Source: Nonomuraea rhodomycinica (GTDB lineage Bacteria > Actinomycetota > Actinomycetes > Streptosporangiales > Streptosporangiaceae). Taken from it: a stretch of 64,000 nt of DNA. Each line of letters opens with the position of its first letter. Position 1 is the stretch's first letter. Positions 1 to 10,948 of this stretch are shown in pieces. The position numbers were made by a program, and so were the translations under genes. The stretch is from positions 1,311,222 to 1,375,221 of the forward strand of contig NZ_JABWGO010000001.1 in the NCBI RefSeq assembly GCF_013363995.1, in the 5' to 3' direction. The notes under the pieces were generated by a model, which ran no database searches, was not told the DNA's origin, and worked only from the letters and a program-made list of their open reading frames with translations.

Positions 1-286
1 CGCCGCTGGGCAGCAGCCGGGCCGCCTTGAGGTCGAGCAGGGTGGCCGCGACCAGCAGGAAGTGGCTGGTCTGGTCGAGGTCCCACTCGGGGCCGCGCGA
101 GCGGATGTAGGAGATGAACTCGTCGGTGACCTTGGACAGGGACACCTCGGTGATGTCGAGCTTGTGCTTGGCGATCAGCCCGAGCAGCAGGTCGAACGGT
201 CCCTCGAAGACGTCGAGGTGGACCTGGAACCCGGACTTGCCCGCCTGCTCCTCGTCCTGGACGGCGCTCCCCCGCTCTGACGTCAC
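1..286 (-). CDS. scpA: Segregation and condensation protein A (5' part only)
   Basis: The minus strand encodes the first 95 residues of ScpA, the kleisin-like subunit that joins SMC and ScpB in the bacterial condensin acting in chromosome segregation. The family hallmark near the N-terminus, FEGPFDLLLGLIAKHKLDI, is intact and is followed by the usual helical segment (LLVAATLLDLKAARLLP). The rest lies beyond the left edge. The GTG start overlaps the TGA stop of the upstream parA-like gene (GTGA), so the two are probably translationally coupled. The order xerD-parA-scpA matches other actinobacteria, where scpB normally follows. Confidence 0.93.
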   Translation of the reverse strand, partial: MTSERGSAVQDEEQAGKSGFQVHLDVFEGPFDLLLGLIAKHKLDITEVSLSKVTDEFISYIRSRGPEWDLDQTSHFLLVAATLLDLKAARLLPSG

Positions 287-1224
287 CTGGCCATTGTGGC
301 AGGCGCCGGCCAGCGCGAGAGCACTTCGCGGGCCAGCTCACGGTAGGCGCTGGCGCCGAGGGAGGACGGGTCGAAGGTGGTGATCGGCTCACCGGCGACC
401 GTCGCGTCGGGGAAGCGGACGGTGCGGTTGATCACGGTGTGGAACACCTTGTCGCCGAACGCCTCGACGACGCGGGCCAGCACCTCGCGGCCGTGCAGGG
501 TGCGGGCGTCATACATGGTCGCCAGCAGGCCCTCGATCTCCAGCTCGTCGTTGAGGCGCTCCTGGACCTTGGAGATGGTGTCCATGAGCAGGGCGACGCC
601 GCGCAGCGCGAAGAACTCGCACTCCAGCGGCACCATGACGCCGTGGGCGCAGGTGAGCGCGTTGATGGTGAGCAGGCCGAGCGACGGCTGGCAGTCGATG
701 AGGCAGACGTCGTAGTGCGGCAGCAGCGGCTTGAGCACGCGGCCGAGCACCTGCTCGCGGGCGACCTCGGTGACGAGCTGGACCTCGGCGGCCGACAGGT
801 CGATGTTGCTGGGCAGCAGGTCGAGGCCCTCGACGCCGGTCTCCAGCAGCACGTCCTCGGCGGTGACGTTGCGCTCCATCAGCAGGTTGTAGACCGTGAG
901 GTCGAGCTGGAGCGGGTTGATGCCGAGCCCGACGGACAGGGCGCCCTGCGGGTCGAAGTCGACGAGCAGGACCTTGAGGCCGTACTCGACGAGCGCGGCG
1001 CCCAGGTTGATGGTGGTCGTGGTCTTGCCGACCCCGCCCTTCTGGTTGACCATCGCGACGACCCGGGCCGGCCCGTGCACCTCCGGCGGCACGGGTTCCG
1101 GGAACACCGGCCGGGGGCGCCGGGTGGGGCCCAGGTTCACGCCGGTGGAGGGCGTGTCGGTCTTCGTGTCACCCCAGGGGTTGTCGGGGGTCCCCGGGGT
1201 CGAACCGTTGGTCGTCACAGTCAC
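283..1224 (-). CDS. parA: ParA/Soj-family ATPase of the xerD-parA-scpA cluster
   Basis: This 313-residue protein is a ParA/MinD-type P-loop ATPase. The deviant Walker A motif KGGVGKTT is at residues 62-69 and the DFDPQG motif at about 89-94. It has a roughly 50-residue Pro/Thr-rich N-terminal extension. It is the chromosomal ParA paralogue that sits next to scpA in actinobacteria (Rv1708-like position), not the oriC-proximal parA of a parAB pair, and no parB or parS is visible here. A role in chromosome organisation is inferred from its neighbours. The GTG start has GGGAGG nine bases upstream, and its stop overlaps the scpA start. Confidence 0.88.
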   Translation of the reverse strand: MTVTTNGSTPGTPDNPWGDTKTDTPSTGVNLGPTRRPRPVFPEPVPPEVHGPARVVAMVNQKGGVGKTTTTINLGAALVEYGLKVLLVDFDPQGALSVGLGINPLQLDLTVYNLLMERNVTAEDVLLETGVEGLDLLPSNIDLSAAEVQLVTEVAREQVLGRVLKPLLPHYDVCLIDCQPSLGLLTINALTCAHGVMVPLECEFFALRGVALLMDTISKVQERLNDELEIEGLLATMYDARTLHGREVLARVVEAFGDKVFHTVINRTVRFPDATVAGEPITTFDPSSLGASAYRELAREVLSRWPAPATMAR

Positions 1225-1271
1225 CAGCTCGAACCTCCCTGACGATCCCGAACCGGACCGTCCGGACGGAC

Positions 1272-1299
1272 ACTATGGCGTCATCACTAAACGCGGCAA
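1272..1299 (-). promoter_or_regulatory. Possible promoter for the parA-scpA unit
   Basis: On the minus strand, TTGCCG (1299-1294) and CATAGT (1277-1272) are separated by 16 bases. Each matches the housekeeping -35/-10 consensus at four of six positions. The site lies about 50 bases upstream of the parA GTG start, in the 116-base gap after xerD. A palindromic CCGTCCGGACGG lies between it and the gene. Assigned by eye only. Confidence 0.3.
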
Positions 1300-1340
1300 G
1301 GCGGCACGCCGAACCGTGGCACGCCGCAAAAGACTATAGA

Positions 1341-2246
1341 TCACTGCCGGGCGCGGGGGTGCGCGGCGGCGTACACCTCGCGGAGCTTGTCGACCGTGAC
1401 CAGGGTGTAGACCTGGGTGGTCGTCACCGAGGCGTGGCCGAGCAGCTCCTGCACCACCCTAACGTCGGCGCCGCCGTCGATGAGGTGGGTTGCGAAGGAA
1501 TGGCGGAGAACGTGCGGGGAGATCCCGCGGAGTCCGGCTCGTTCGGCGGCGGCCTGCAGCACCTCCCAGGCGCCCTGGCGGGTCAGGCGCCCGCCGCGCG
1601 CGTTGAGGAACACCGCGGGCGTGCCCCGGCCGTGGGCGAGCAGGCCGGGCCGGGCCCGGACGAGGTAGGCGTCGAGCGCCGAACGGGCGTAGCGGCCGAG
1701 CGGGACGATCCTGGTGCGGCCGCCCTTGCCGCGCAGCCGCACCTGGTCCTCCTCCAGGTCGTCGACGGCCAGGCCGACGGCCTCCGAGATGCGCGCGCCC
1801 GTGCCGTACAGGACCTCCAGCAGGGCGCGGTTGCGGAGGGTCAGCGGCGCGCCGTCGGGGCCGGAGGCGGCGATGAGCCGTTCGACCTCGTCGACGGCGA
1901 TCGGCTTGGGCAGCTTGCGCAGCTGGCGCGGCGGGCGCACCTGGTGGGCGGGGTCGTGCGCGGTGACGCCCTCGCGCAGCGCGAAGCGGTGCAGCCCGCG
2001 CACGGCGGACACCGCCCGCGCGGCCGAGCTGGCCACGAGGGCGGGGTGCTCGCCGTCGCCCTCGCGCAGCGCGGCGAGGAAGCCGAGGACGTCGTCCTCG
2101 CCGACCTCGCCGAGCGTGGCGCGCCCGCGCGAGCGCAGGTGCTGGACGTAACGGCTCAGGTCACGACGGTAGGAGGCCAGCGTGTTGGCAGCCAGACCCC
2201 GCTCCACCGCCAGATGGGCGAGGTAGCTGGAGAGCACCGCCTCCAC
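1341..2246 (-). CDS. xerD: Tyrosine recombinase XerD
   Basis: This 301-residue site-specific recombinase resolves chromosome dimers at dif together with XerC and FtsK. The N-terminal core-binding SAM-like domain spans about residues 1-95 and the catalytic domain about 110-295. The full catalytic set is visible: R152 (GTGARISE), K174 (RGKGGRTR), H245-x-x-R248 ([11 protein letters not shown]), H271 ([10 protein letters not shown]) and the nucleophile Y280. Its length equals the family norm. The GTG start is preceded by GAAGGA with a seven-base spacer. It lies 16 bases after the NUDIX gene on the same strand, an arrangement conserved in actinobacteria. Confidence 0.95.
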   Translation of the reverse strand: MEAVLSSYLAHLAVERGLAANTLASYRRDLSRYVQHLRSRGRATLGEVGEDDVLGFLAALREGDGEHPALVASSAARAVSAVRGLHRFALREGVTAHDPAHQVRPPRQLRKLPKPIAVDEVERLIAASGPDGAPLTLRNRALLEVLYGTGARISEAVGLAVDDLEEDQVRLRGKGGRTRIVPLGRYARSALDAYLVRARPGLLAHGRGTPAVFLNARGGRLTRQGAWEVLQAAAERAGLRGISPHVLRHSFATHLIDGGADVRVVQELLGHASVTTTQVYTLVTVDKLREVYAAAHPRARQ

Positions 2247-2262
2247 GACTCGGGTCCTTCCG

Positions 2263-4580
<2,318 letters not shown>

Positions 4581-4645
4581 TCAGGATATCAAACAACGTC
4601 CCCGACATGCCCGAACGGTATGACCTAGCGGTAACTTTGGGCGCT

Positions 4646-5362
4646 ATGTCATGCGTACGGCGGGCGATGGGCACGCTGATCCACCGTGCCTACACGGCGA
4701 TCCGCGAAGCCGGGGCCATCACCCCGGCGAGTCCCGCGGGCCACGCGTTCCGCAGGCTGGGCGAGGGCGTCAAGATCGCCTTCCCGCCGGGGGCGATCTT
4801 CGGCGAGCGGTGGATCGAGATCGGCGACCACACGCTCGTCGGCGAGCGGGTGTCGCTGTCGTGCGGCATGATGCCGGGAGCGGACCTCGGGCCGGGCTCG
4901 ATCCTGCGGATCGGCGGCGGCTGCTCGATCGGCCGCGGCTCGCACATCGTCGCCCACCAGTCGATCGACATCGGCGACGACGTCTTCACCGGCCCGTACG
5001 TCTACATCACCGACCAGAACCACGTCTACGACGACCCGGACGTGCCGATCGGGCGGCAGTGGCCGCGCAACGCCGCGGTCGCGATCGGCGCGGGTTCGTG
5101 GCTGGGGGCCGGGGCGATCGTCCTGCCCGGCACGCGGCTCGGCCGGCACTGCGTGGTGGCGGGGGGCGCGGTGGTGCGCGGCGAGTTCCCGGACCACAGC
5201 GTGGTGGCGGGGGTGCCGGCGCGGCTGGTGCGCACGTACGACCCGGAGCTGGGCTGGCACGCGCCGGGCGGCCGTCCCGGGGCGGACGGCGCGGTGGCGG
5301 ACGGCGCGGTGGCGGACGGCGCGGTGGCGGATCGCCAGGGGCTGGACCGAACATCGTTCTGA
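4646..5362 (+). CDS. Hexapeptide-repeat acyltransferase (LbH family)
   Basis: The protein of about 238 residues has a left-handed beta-helix. Hexapeptide repeats run from about residue 45 to 190 (for example IGDHTLVGERVSL, IGRGSHIVAHQSI, IGAGSWLGAGAIVLPG), with the extension typical of maltose/galactoside O-acetyltransferases (VYITDQNHVYDD supplies the likely catalytic His). It probably acetylates a sugar or lipid-linked glycan; the substrate is unknown. ATG 4646 and ATG 4667 are both plausible starts. The C-terminus carries a low-complexity tail made of three exact 15-base repeats (DGAVA repeated), which looks like recent slippage. It is divergent from pyrG. Confidence 0.8.
   Translation: MSCVRRAMGTLIHRAYTAIREAGAITPASPAGHAFRRLGEGVKIAFPPGAIFGERWIEIGDHTLVGERVSLSCGMMPGADLGPGSILRIGGGCSIGRGSHIVAHQSIDIGDDVFTGPYVYITDQNHVYDDPDVPIGRQWPRNAAVAIGAGSWLGAGAIVLPGTRLGRHCVVAGGAVVRGEFPDHSVVAGVPARLVRTYDPELGWHAPGGRPGADGAVADGAVADGAVADRQGLDRTSF
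5282..5331 (+). repeat. 15-bp tandem repeat inside an acyltransferase gene
   Basis: Three identical copies of GCGGACGGCGCGGTG plus a partial fourth lie in frame near the 3' end of the acyltransferase gene and encode DGAVA repeats after the beta-helix. Confidence 0.9.
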
Positions 5363-5378
5363 CGGTTAGCGTCGGTCC

Positions 5379-6515
5379 ATGCGCACCGCCATCTGCGAGC
5401 GTCTGGGCGTCGAGTTCCCGCTGTTCGCCTTCAGCCATTGCCGCGACGTCGTGGCCGCGGTGACCAACGCCGGCGGCTTCGGCGTGCTCGGCGCCATCGC
5501 GTACACCCCTGAGCAGCTCGACACCGAGCTCACCTGGCTCGACGAGCGGGTGGGCGGCCGGCCGTACGGGGTGGACGTGCTGCTGCCCGGCAAGGTCGAC
5601 GCCCAGGTGCTCGACCGCGAGGCGCGCCTGGCCGACGCCGTCCCCGAGCGGCACCGCGACTTCGTCGCGCACCTGATGGCGAAGTACGGCGTGGGCGGGG
5701 CGGGCGGCCCCGTCGGCGGGCCCGCGATCGGGTCGCCCGACGAGCTCGGCCGGCGGGTCACCGCGGCGGGCGCGACCGGCCTCATCGACGTGGCGCTGAA
5801 GCACCCCGTCGGCCTGGTCGCCAGCGCGCTCGGCCCGCCGCCGCCCGAGCTGGTCGCGCGGGCCCGGGAGGCCGGGGTGCCGGTCGCGGCGCTGGTCGGC
5901 ACCGTCGAGCACGCGCGCAGGCAGGTGGAGGCGGGCGCGGACGTCATCGTGGCCCAGGGCACCGAGGCCGGCGGGCACACGGGCGAGATCTCCACGATGG
6001 TGCTGGTGCCGCAGGTGGTGGACGCGGTCGGGCCGGTGCCGGTGCTGGCGGCCGGCGGGATCGCCTCCGGGCGGCAGATGGCCGCCGCCATGGCGCTGGG
6101 CGCCGAGGGCGTGTGGTGCGGCTCGGTCTGGCTGACCACCGAGGAGGCGGAGACGGCTCCGGCGGTCAAGCGCAAGATGCTGGCCGCCTCCTCGCTCGAC
6201 ACCGTCCGGTCCCGCTCGCGCACCGGCAAGCCGGCCCGCCAGCTCAGGTCGGCGTGGACGGACGAGTGGGACTCCGGTCAGGAGAGCCCGGGACCGCTCG
6301 GGATGCCGCTGCAGCTCCTCGTCGCCGAGTCGGCGATGGCCCGCATCGGCGCGGCGGCCGAACGGGGCGAGCCCGGCGCGCTGGAGCTGGCCAACTACTT
6401 CGTCGGCCAGGTCGTGGGCCAGCTCGACCAGGTGCGGCCGGCGCGCGAGGTCGTGTACGCGATGGTGAGCGAGTTCGCCGACGCGGTGGAGCGGCTCGGC
6501 CGGCTGTCCGGCTGA
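5379..6515 (+). CDS. Nitronate monooxygenase-family FMN protein
   Basis: The 378-residue TIM-barrel protein belongs to the 2-nitropropane dioxygenase/nitronate monooxygenase superfamily. Visible signatures are the N-terminal NAGGFGVLGA segment, VAQGTEAGGHTG (the conserved His-containing loop that contacts FMN) and VLAAGGIASGRQMAAAMALGAEGVWCGS (phosphate-binding strand and loop). Members oxidise nitronates or act as enoyl reductase-like flavoenzymes; which applies here cannot be told. It starts 17 bases after the acyltransferase on the same strand, so co-transcription is likely. Confidence 0.85.
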   Translation: MRTAICERLGVEFPLFAFSHCRDVVAAVTNAGGFGVLGAIAYTPEQLDTELTWLDERVGGRPYGVDVLLPGKVDAQVLDREARLADAVPERHRDFVAHLMAKYGVGGAGGPVGGPAIGSPDELGRRVTAAGATGLIDVALKHPVGLVASALGPPPPELVARAREAGVPVAALVGTVEHARRQVEAGADVIVAQGTEAGGHTGEISTMVLVPQVVDAVGPVPVLAAGGIASGRQMAAAMALGAEGVWCGSVWLTTEEAETAPAVKRKMLAASSLDTVRSRSRTGKPARQLRSAWTDEWDSGQESPGPLGMPLQLLVAESAMARIGAAAERGEPGALELANYFVGQVVGQLDQVRPAREVVYAMVSEFADAVERLGRLSG

Positions 6516-6525
6516 GCTTGGCCCG

Positions 6526-6585
6526 GCCGACCTCCGTCCGGCCGAGCTCCGTCCGGCCGAGCTCCGTCCGGCCGAGCTCCGTCCG
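6526..6585 (+). repeat. 15-bp tandem repeat between genes
   Basis: Four copies of GCCGAGCTCCGTCCG (the first with one mismatch) sit in the 109-base gap between the nitronate monooxygenase and DUF4126 genes. The unit has the same 15-base length as the array inside the acyltransferase gene but a different sequence. Confidence 0.9.
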
Positions 6586-6624
6586 GCGGGCGCGGGATCG
6601 GCGTCAGCGGGGCAGACTGGAGCC

Positions 6625-7287
6625 ATGCTCGCTGCTCTGACCGGGCTCGGACTGTCGACGGCCGCCGGGCTGAACGCCTACATACCCCTGCTCGTGGTGG
6701 GGGTGCTCGCCAACCTCACCGACGCGGTGAAGCTGCCCGACGGCTACGCCTGGCTGTCCAACTGGGGCGTGCTCGCCGTCATCGCGGTGCTCCTCGTCGC
6801 CGAGATGGTGCTCGACAAGGTGCCGGCCGTCGACACGGTGAACGACATGATCCAGACCGTGGTGCGGCCCGCGTCCGGCGGCGTGGTCTTCAGCGCCACC
6901 AGCGCCGCGGCGGAGCTGGACCACTCCACGTGGATGGCCGAGAACCCGTGGGCCGGATGGGTGCTCGGCATCGTGCTGGCCCTGGCCGTGCACGCCCTGA
7001 AGGCGGCCGCCCGCCCGGTGATCAACGCGGGCACGGCCGGGGTGGGCGCCCCGGTGGTCAGCACGGTCGAGGACGCGGGCTCGCTCGGCATGAGCCTGGC
7101 CGCCGTGTTCGCGCCGGTCCTGGCGCTCGTCGGGGTGCTGCTGTTCGGGCTGTTCGCCTGGTGGGGCATCCGCAAGGCCCGGCGCGTACGGGCCCGGCGC
7201 AGGGCCGCGCGCGCGTCGTCGGCGGGCCTCGCGTCTCCGGGACCGGCGTCATCCCCTGGGGTGACGGGGTCTCCGCCGCGCGGATGA
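6625..7287 (+). CDS. DUF4126 family membrane protein
   Basis: This 220-residue protein matches the DUF4126 family: it begins with the Gly/Ala-rich amphipathic helix LSTAAGLNAYIPLLVVG and has further hydrophobic segments at about residues 45-65, 110-130 and 165-190. It ends in a basic, Ala/Ser/Pro-rich cytoplasmic tail. No enzymatic motif is visible and the function of the family is unknown. The ATG start is in a weak ribosome-binding context. Confidence 0.8.
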   Translation: MLAALTGLGLSTAAGLNAYIPLLVVGVLANLTDAVKLPDGYAWLSNWGVLAVIAVLLVAEMVLDKVPAVDTVNDMIQTVVRPASGGVVFSATSAAAELDHSTWMAENPWAGWVLGIVLALAVHALKAAARPVINAGTAGVGAPVVSTVEDAGSLGMSLAAVFAPVLALVGVLLFGLFAWWGIRKARRVRARRRAARASSAGLASPGPASSPGVTGSPPRG

Positions 7288-7342
7288 CGACCGGCGGGTC
7301 CGCCCGGCCGTACGATCGCCGTGCGTAAGTGACGGGAGGACC

Positions 7343-7381
7343 CGTGTGGGCGCTCAGTGGCCCCGCCTCGGCGCCCACACG
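7343..7381. terminator. Bidirectional hairpin between convergent genes
   Basis: CGTGTGGGCGC (7343-7353) pairs perfectly with GCGCCCACACG (7371-7381) around a 17-base loop. It lies between the 3' ends of the DUF4126 gene (plus) and the alpha/beta hydrolase gene (minus). There is no T tract, as is usual in high-GC actinobacteria. Confidence 0.6.
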
Positions 7382-7418
7382 TTCCCCGCCGGACCGGCGG
7401 CCCCCGGACGCGCGAGTC

Positions 7419-8252
7419 TCAGCGTTCCGGCGTCAGGTGCTCGGCCAGGATCTCCCGCACCCATCCGCTCACGACCTCCACGAACTCCGCGGGCCGCTCC
7501 TCGTGCAGCCGATGGCTGGAGCCCTCCCAGCACACGACCTTCGACCCGGGGTGCTTGAGCAGCCCCGCCTCCCAGACCGCCCGCGCCGGGTCGGCCCAGA
7601 TCGACAGCACCGGGCAGCGACGGCGGGCCAGGTAGTCGTCGCTGGCCGGCCTGACGCCCATCGAGCCGGGCAGCGCGAACATCGCCTCGAACGCCTGCGC
7701 CAGCACGTGCGCCGGCATCGCCTCCAGCCGGCGGCGGTGCCAGCGGCGGATGACGGCGGGCGTGGCGGCGTTCGTGCACCACTGGTCGAGCCGCAGGGCC
7801 GCCTCGGTCGCCCGCTCGCCGCGCAGCCCCTCGATCGTCCGGGGGAAGCCGCGCGCGATCTCCGGCCCGATGCCGTACCCGGGATCGACGGCGACGACGC
7901 CGGCCACCCGGTCGGGATGCTCGACGGCGAGGATGGTGACGATCTGGCCGCCCATGGAGTGACCGACGGCGAACACCTCGGGCACGCCCAGGGCGTCCAG
8001 CAGCGCGACGAGGTCGGCGGCCATGGCGTGCGGGGTGTTGCCCTCGGCGGGGACCGACGAGTAGCCGTGACCGCGCAGGTCCACCGCGATCACCCGGTGC
8101 TCGGCGGCGAGCGCGTCGATGTGCCAGGACCACTGGTGGGAGTCGGCCCCCCACCCGTGCACCAGCAGCAGCGGCGGTCCCCCGCCGGCCCCGTCGTCGG
8201 TGTGGAACAGCCTGACCGCGCCCTGGTCCGTCTCGACCGTCGTGTACGGCAC
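7419..8252 (-). CDS. Alpha/beta hydrolase
   Basis: The 277-residue protein has a complete alpha/beta-hydrolase core. The oxyanion-hole motif is VHGWGADSHQW, the nucleophile is S99 in VGHSMGG, the acid is D221 in IWADPARAVWEAG, and the histidine is H247 or H250 in GSSHRLHEERP. The lid region lies at about 140-200. The GTG start at 8252 was chosen because AGGAGG lies seven bases upstream; longer readings lack such a site. The substrate is unknown (esterase, lactonase or haloalkane dehalogenase-like). It is divergent from the one-TM protein gene. Confidence 0.85.
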   Translation of the reverse strand: MPYTTVETDQGAVRLFHTDDGAGGGPPLLLVHGWGADSHQWSWHIDALAAEHRVIAVDLRGHGYSSVPAEGNTPHAMAADLVALLDALGVPEVFAVGHSMGGQIVTILAVEHPDRVAGVVAVDPGYGIGPEIARGFPRTIEGLRGERATEAALRLDQWCTNAATPAVIRRWHRRRLEAMPAHVLAQAFEAMFALPGSMGVRPASDDYLARRRCPVLSIWADPARAVWEAGLLKHPGSKVVCWEGSSHRLHEERPAEFVEVVSGWVREILAEHLTPER

Positions 8253-8391
8253 CGGCTCGCCTCCTCGCGTCCGCTCTCCCGAGGAGGGAACCACGGCGAC
8301 CACTACCCGATCAAGAGCTTGCTTGGCAATCGCCCCGCCACGCGCGCGTCCCCGGCGCACTATCCTCGAAGGCGTAACGGCGAACCGGGAG

Positions 8392-9003
8392 GTGGGCGCA
8401 ATCGGCGAGGTCCTCTTGATCGTGCTGGCGATCCTGGCCTTCCTCCTGCTGCTGACCGGCGTGGGCGTGTACGTGCTGGTCAAGGTGGGGCGCAAGGCCG
8501 CGGTCAAGGCGAAGCAGGCCACCACCCGGCTGACCACCCACGTCAACGCCATGGGCCCCGGCGAGGCGGCCGAGGTCGAGCGGCTCCGGCTCGACCTGCG
8601 GCGCGAGGTGTCGCTGACCCGGCAGGCGGTCGAGACCGCGCAGCAGCAGGGCTGGGGGCTCGGCGACCTGCCGCAGCTCCTCGCCGACCTGTCACGGCAG
8701 GCCGACGTCCACGACGCGCAGCTCGGCATGTACGCCCAGCAGCTCCGCGTCTCGGCCTACATCGACCACGCCACGCTCGGCCGGCTCCGCGAGCACCAGG
8801 CCAAGCTGACGGCGATGTGCGCCCGCATCCGCGCCGACCTGCTCGGCCACCAGGTCCAGCACGCCTCGGCCGGCATCGACGACCTGCGCGCCCGCACGGA
8901 CCTGGAGATCGAGGCGCGGCGCACGAGCGCCGTCCCCGACCCGCTGGACGAGATCGACCACCTCTACCGGCGCACCATGGAGCAGCGCAAAGAGCCCTCC
9001 TGA
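8392..9003 (+). CDS. Membrane-anchored coiled-coil protein of unknown function
   Basis: The protein of about 203 residues has one strong transmembrane helix near the N-terminus (LLIVLAILAFLLLLTGVGVY) followed by a basic patch (KVGRKAAVKAKQ). The remaining 160 residues are largely helical, soluble and cytoplasmic, rich in Arg, Glu, Gln and Leu with heptad-like spacing. I do not recognise the family. The start is uncertain: GTG 8392 is the first in-frame candidate after an AT-richer stretch, and a later TTG or GTG is possible. Confidence 0.6.
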   Translation: MGAIGEVLLIVLAILAFLLLLTGVGVYVLVKVGRKAAVKAKQATTRLTTHVNAMGPGEAAEVERLRLDLRREVSLTRQAVETAQQQGWGLGDLPQLLADLSRQADVHDAQLGMYAQQLRVSAYIDHATLGRLREHQAKLTAMCARIRADLLGHQVQHASAGIDDLRARTDLEIEARRTSAVPDPLDEIDHLYRRTMEQRKEPS

Positions 9004-9056
9004 CGACCGCGTCGCGTGGCATCCTCACCACGACGGGTCATCGTGAAGAGAGGCGC

Positions 9057-9375
9057 GTGGTGGACGGTCTTCCCGAGTGGCTGTATCCGGGCCCTCCCGG
9101 CGGCTGGGATGCCGACATGCTCGACCGGCTCCCGGCTCCCGGCTCCCGGCTGACGCCCCCCGTGGTGTCGAACTGATCGACGGCCCCGGCCCGATCTCCT
9201 CATCGTGCGCAGGGCGGCGCTCACCCTGGCGACCAGGACCTTCGTTCCCGAAGACGTCCACCTGGTGGTCGAGGTGACGTCGGAGCCGTCGATCGATCGT
9301 GACCGCACCACCAAGCCCGCCAAGTACGCCCAGGCGGGCATCAAGCACTTCTGGCGGGTGGAGGAGGAAGGGCCC
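9057..9375 (+). pseudogene. Decayed Uma2-type (DUF820) nuclease-like gene
   Basis: Three reading frames successively carry pieces of one family: LPEWLYPGPPGGWDADMLDRLP (start frame), then a GVELIDG-like segment, then FVPEDVHLVVEVTSEPSIDR and KPAKYAQAGIKHFWRVEEE. These are the N-terminal, ELIDG and catalytic-core segments of Uma2-family restriction endonuclease-fold proteins common in actinomycetes. At least two frameshifts and a deletion of roughly 60 codons between the ELIDG and VPEDV segments make it non-functional. The 3' end runs into the oppositely oriented gene that ends at 9376. Confidence 0.75.
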
Positions 9376-9927
9376 CTACGTGCCCCAGTCGTACACGGCG
9401 GCCACGACGCGTTCCATGCTCGCGCCGTCGTCGTACAGCGCCCGGACCGCCTGGGCCTGGGCGGTCGTGGGCAGGCGGCCCTCCAGCAGCACCGGCAGCG
9501 ACAGCCGGCGCAGCAGCTCCCCGGCCGAGACCCAGTGCGGGCGGCGCACCGCCGCCACGTTGACCCGCAGCGCGTGCTCGTTGCCCGGCGGCACGTGCGG
9601 CCGGTCGGTCTCCACCGCGACGAAGCGGAAGCCGTTGGCCAGGTCGCAGGGGCCGCAGCCGACCGGGCCGCGGCCAAGCCCGCCGCCGCACTCGCCGCAG
9701 GTCAGCCGGTCGTAGGCGGCGTCCACGACGCGCCACTGGTGCCGGTCGGGCTCGTCGACGACCATCTCGGCGACCGCCCGCTCCTCCTCCGGCCCCGCCC
9801 CCGGGAACTCCCGCTCCAGGAACGCCCGCCAGCCCTCCTCGACGATCTCGTCCACCAGCCGCGCGCAGCGGGCGCAGCCGGGCGCACCGGCGGGCTCCCA
9901 GTGCGCGCACTCCTCGCATTGCCGCAT
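9376..9927 (-). CDS. Cysteine-rich zinc-ribbon protein of unknown function
   Basis: The 183-residue protein has an N-terminal CEEC...CARC cluster (within residues 4-22) and a second central cluster CGECGGG...CGPC, suggesting two structural zinc sites. The rest is mixed alpha/beta with no catalytic motif I recognise. The ATG start gives MRQCEECAHW directly at the first zinc knuckle. It sits 31 bases downstream of the glycosyltransferase gene on the same strand, so it may be the last gene of that operon. Confidence 0.65.
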   Translation of the reverse strand: MRQCEECAHWEPAGAPGCARCARLVDEIVEEGWRAFLEREFPGAGPEEERAVAEMVVDEPDRHQWRVVDAAYDRLTCGECGGGLGRGPVGCGPCDLANGFRFVAVETDRPHVPPGNEHALRVNVAAVRRPHWVSAGELLRRLSLPVLLEGRLPTTAQAQAVRALYDDGASMERVVAAVYDWGT

Positions 9928-9958
9928 GCGGTCACCGTATCCGGGGTCCCCACGGTGG

Positions 9959-10948
9959 TCATCCGGTTATCCGCTCCTCCCCCACCGGCGGGCGCGCCGC
10001 GCGGGCCGGAGGGGGCGGAGCGGGCAGGCCGCCGCTCAGCGTGTCCTCGGGACGTACGGCCAGGTTGGAGTCCCTGATCCAGTACGACCGCAGGCGGCCG
10101 GAGTCGCGCAGCAGCCGGTGGAGGTAGCGGCCCACCAGGGCCACCGCCGCGAGGGTCAGCCCGGCGAGCAGGAGCTGGGCGGGGGCGAGGAGCGGCAGGC
10201 CGTACCCGAACAGCGCCGCCACCGCGAGCACGGGCGCGAGCACGCCGCCGAGCGCCGCCGCGGCGTACACCGCGTTGAGCGGCCGCCAGGAGAAGCCGAA
10301 GAACAGCTCGAAGGAGTGCGCGGCCAGCCGGGTCAGGCGCAGCCGCGAACGGCCCGCGGTCCGCGGCCGGTGCGTGACCAGCACGACGGCGTACCGGGCG
10401 CCGACCAGCGGGACGGCCGGGATGAACCAGGGCAGCCGCAGCTCGGTGATCGTGCGGGCCACGCCGGTGCGCACGAGCCGGAAGGTGGAGGCGCCCCGCG
10501 GCATGTCGATGCGGAAGACCCGCCGAGCCGCCCAGTGCAGGCCGGCCGAGCCGGCCTTGCGGACCAGCGGGTCGCGCCGCCCGCGCCGCCGGCCGAACAC
10601 CACGTCGTAGCCCTCGCCGGCCTTCGCCAGCAGCGTCCAGATCTCCTCGGGCGGCACCTGGAGGTCGGCGTCGCACTGGACCGTCCATGGCCGTCCCGCG
10701 TACCGGAAACCGGCCGCCATGACCGCGTCGATGCCGAAGTTGCGGGTGAACGACACGTAGCGCACCCGCGGGTCCACCTCGGCCAGGCGGCGGATCCGGT
10801 CGAGGGAGTCGTCGGTGCTGCCGTCGTCGACGAAGAGGATCTCCAGGTCGCCGATCTCCGCGAGCGCGGCGGTCAGCTCGGCGTGGGCGGCCTCCACCTG
10901 CGCTCCCTCGTTGTAGCAGGGCACCAGCACGGTCAGCCCGGTGTTCAC
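9959..10948 (-). CDS. Membrane-anchored family 2 glycosyltransferase
   Basis: The 329-residue protein has a GT-A catalytic domain: LVPCYNEGAQVE at the nucleotide site, FVDDGSTDDS, and the metal-binding CDADLQVPPEE (DxD). Two C-terminal transmembrane helices (about residues 230-290) are typical of dolichol- or undecaprenyl-phosphate glycosyltransferases (DPM1/GtrB/ArnC type). It probably transfers a sugar from a nucleotide donor to a polyprenyl phosphate; donor and acceptor are not predictable. Its GTG start overlaps the stop of the flippase-like gene (GTGA), with GAGGAGG inside the flippase 3' end. Confidence 0.87.
   Translation of the reverse strand: MNTGLTVLVPCYNEGAQVEAAHAELTAALAEIGDLEILFVDDGSTDDSLDRIRRLAEVDPRVRYVSFTRNFGIDAVMAAGFRYAGRPWTVQCDADLQVPPEEIWTLLAKAGEGYDVVFGRRRGRRDPLVRKAGSAGLHWAARRVFRIDMPRGASTFRLVRTGVARTITELRLPWFIPAVPLVGARYAVVLVTHRPRTAGRSRLRLTRLAAHSFELFFGFSWRPLNAVYAAAALGGVLAPVLAVAALFGYGLPLLAPAQLLLAGLTLAAVALVGRYLHRLLRDSGRLRSYWIRDSNLAVRPEDTLSGGLPAPPPPARAARPPVGEERITG

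Noticed and set aside
60..1242. Long plus-strand reading frames opposite parA
   Set aside because: They are antisense shadows of the parA and scpA genes, with no protein-like motifs; the minus-strand genes explain the region.
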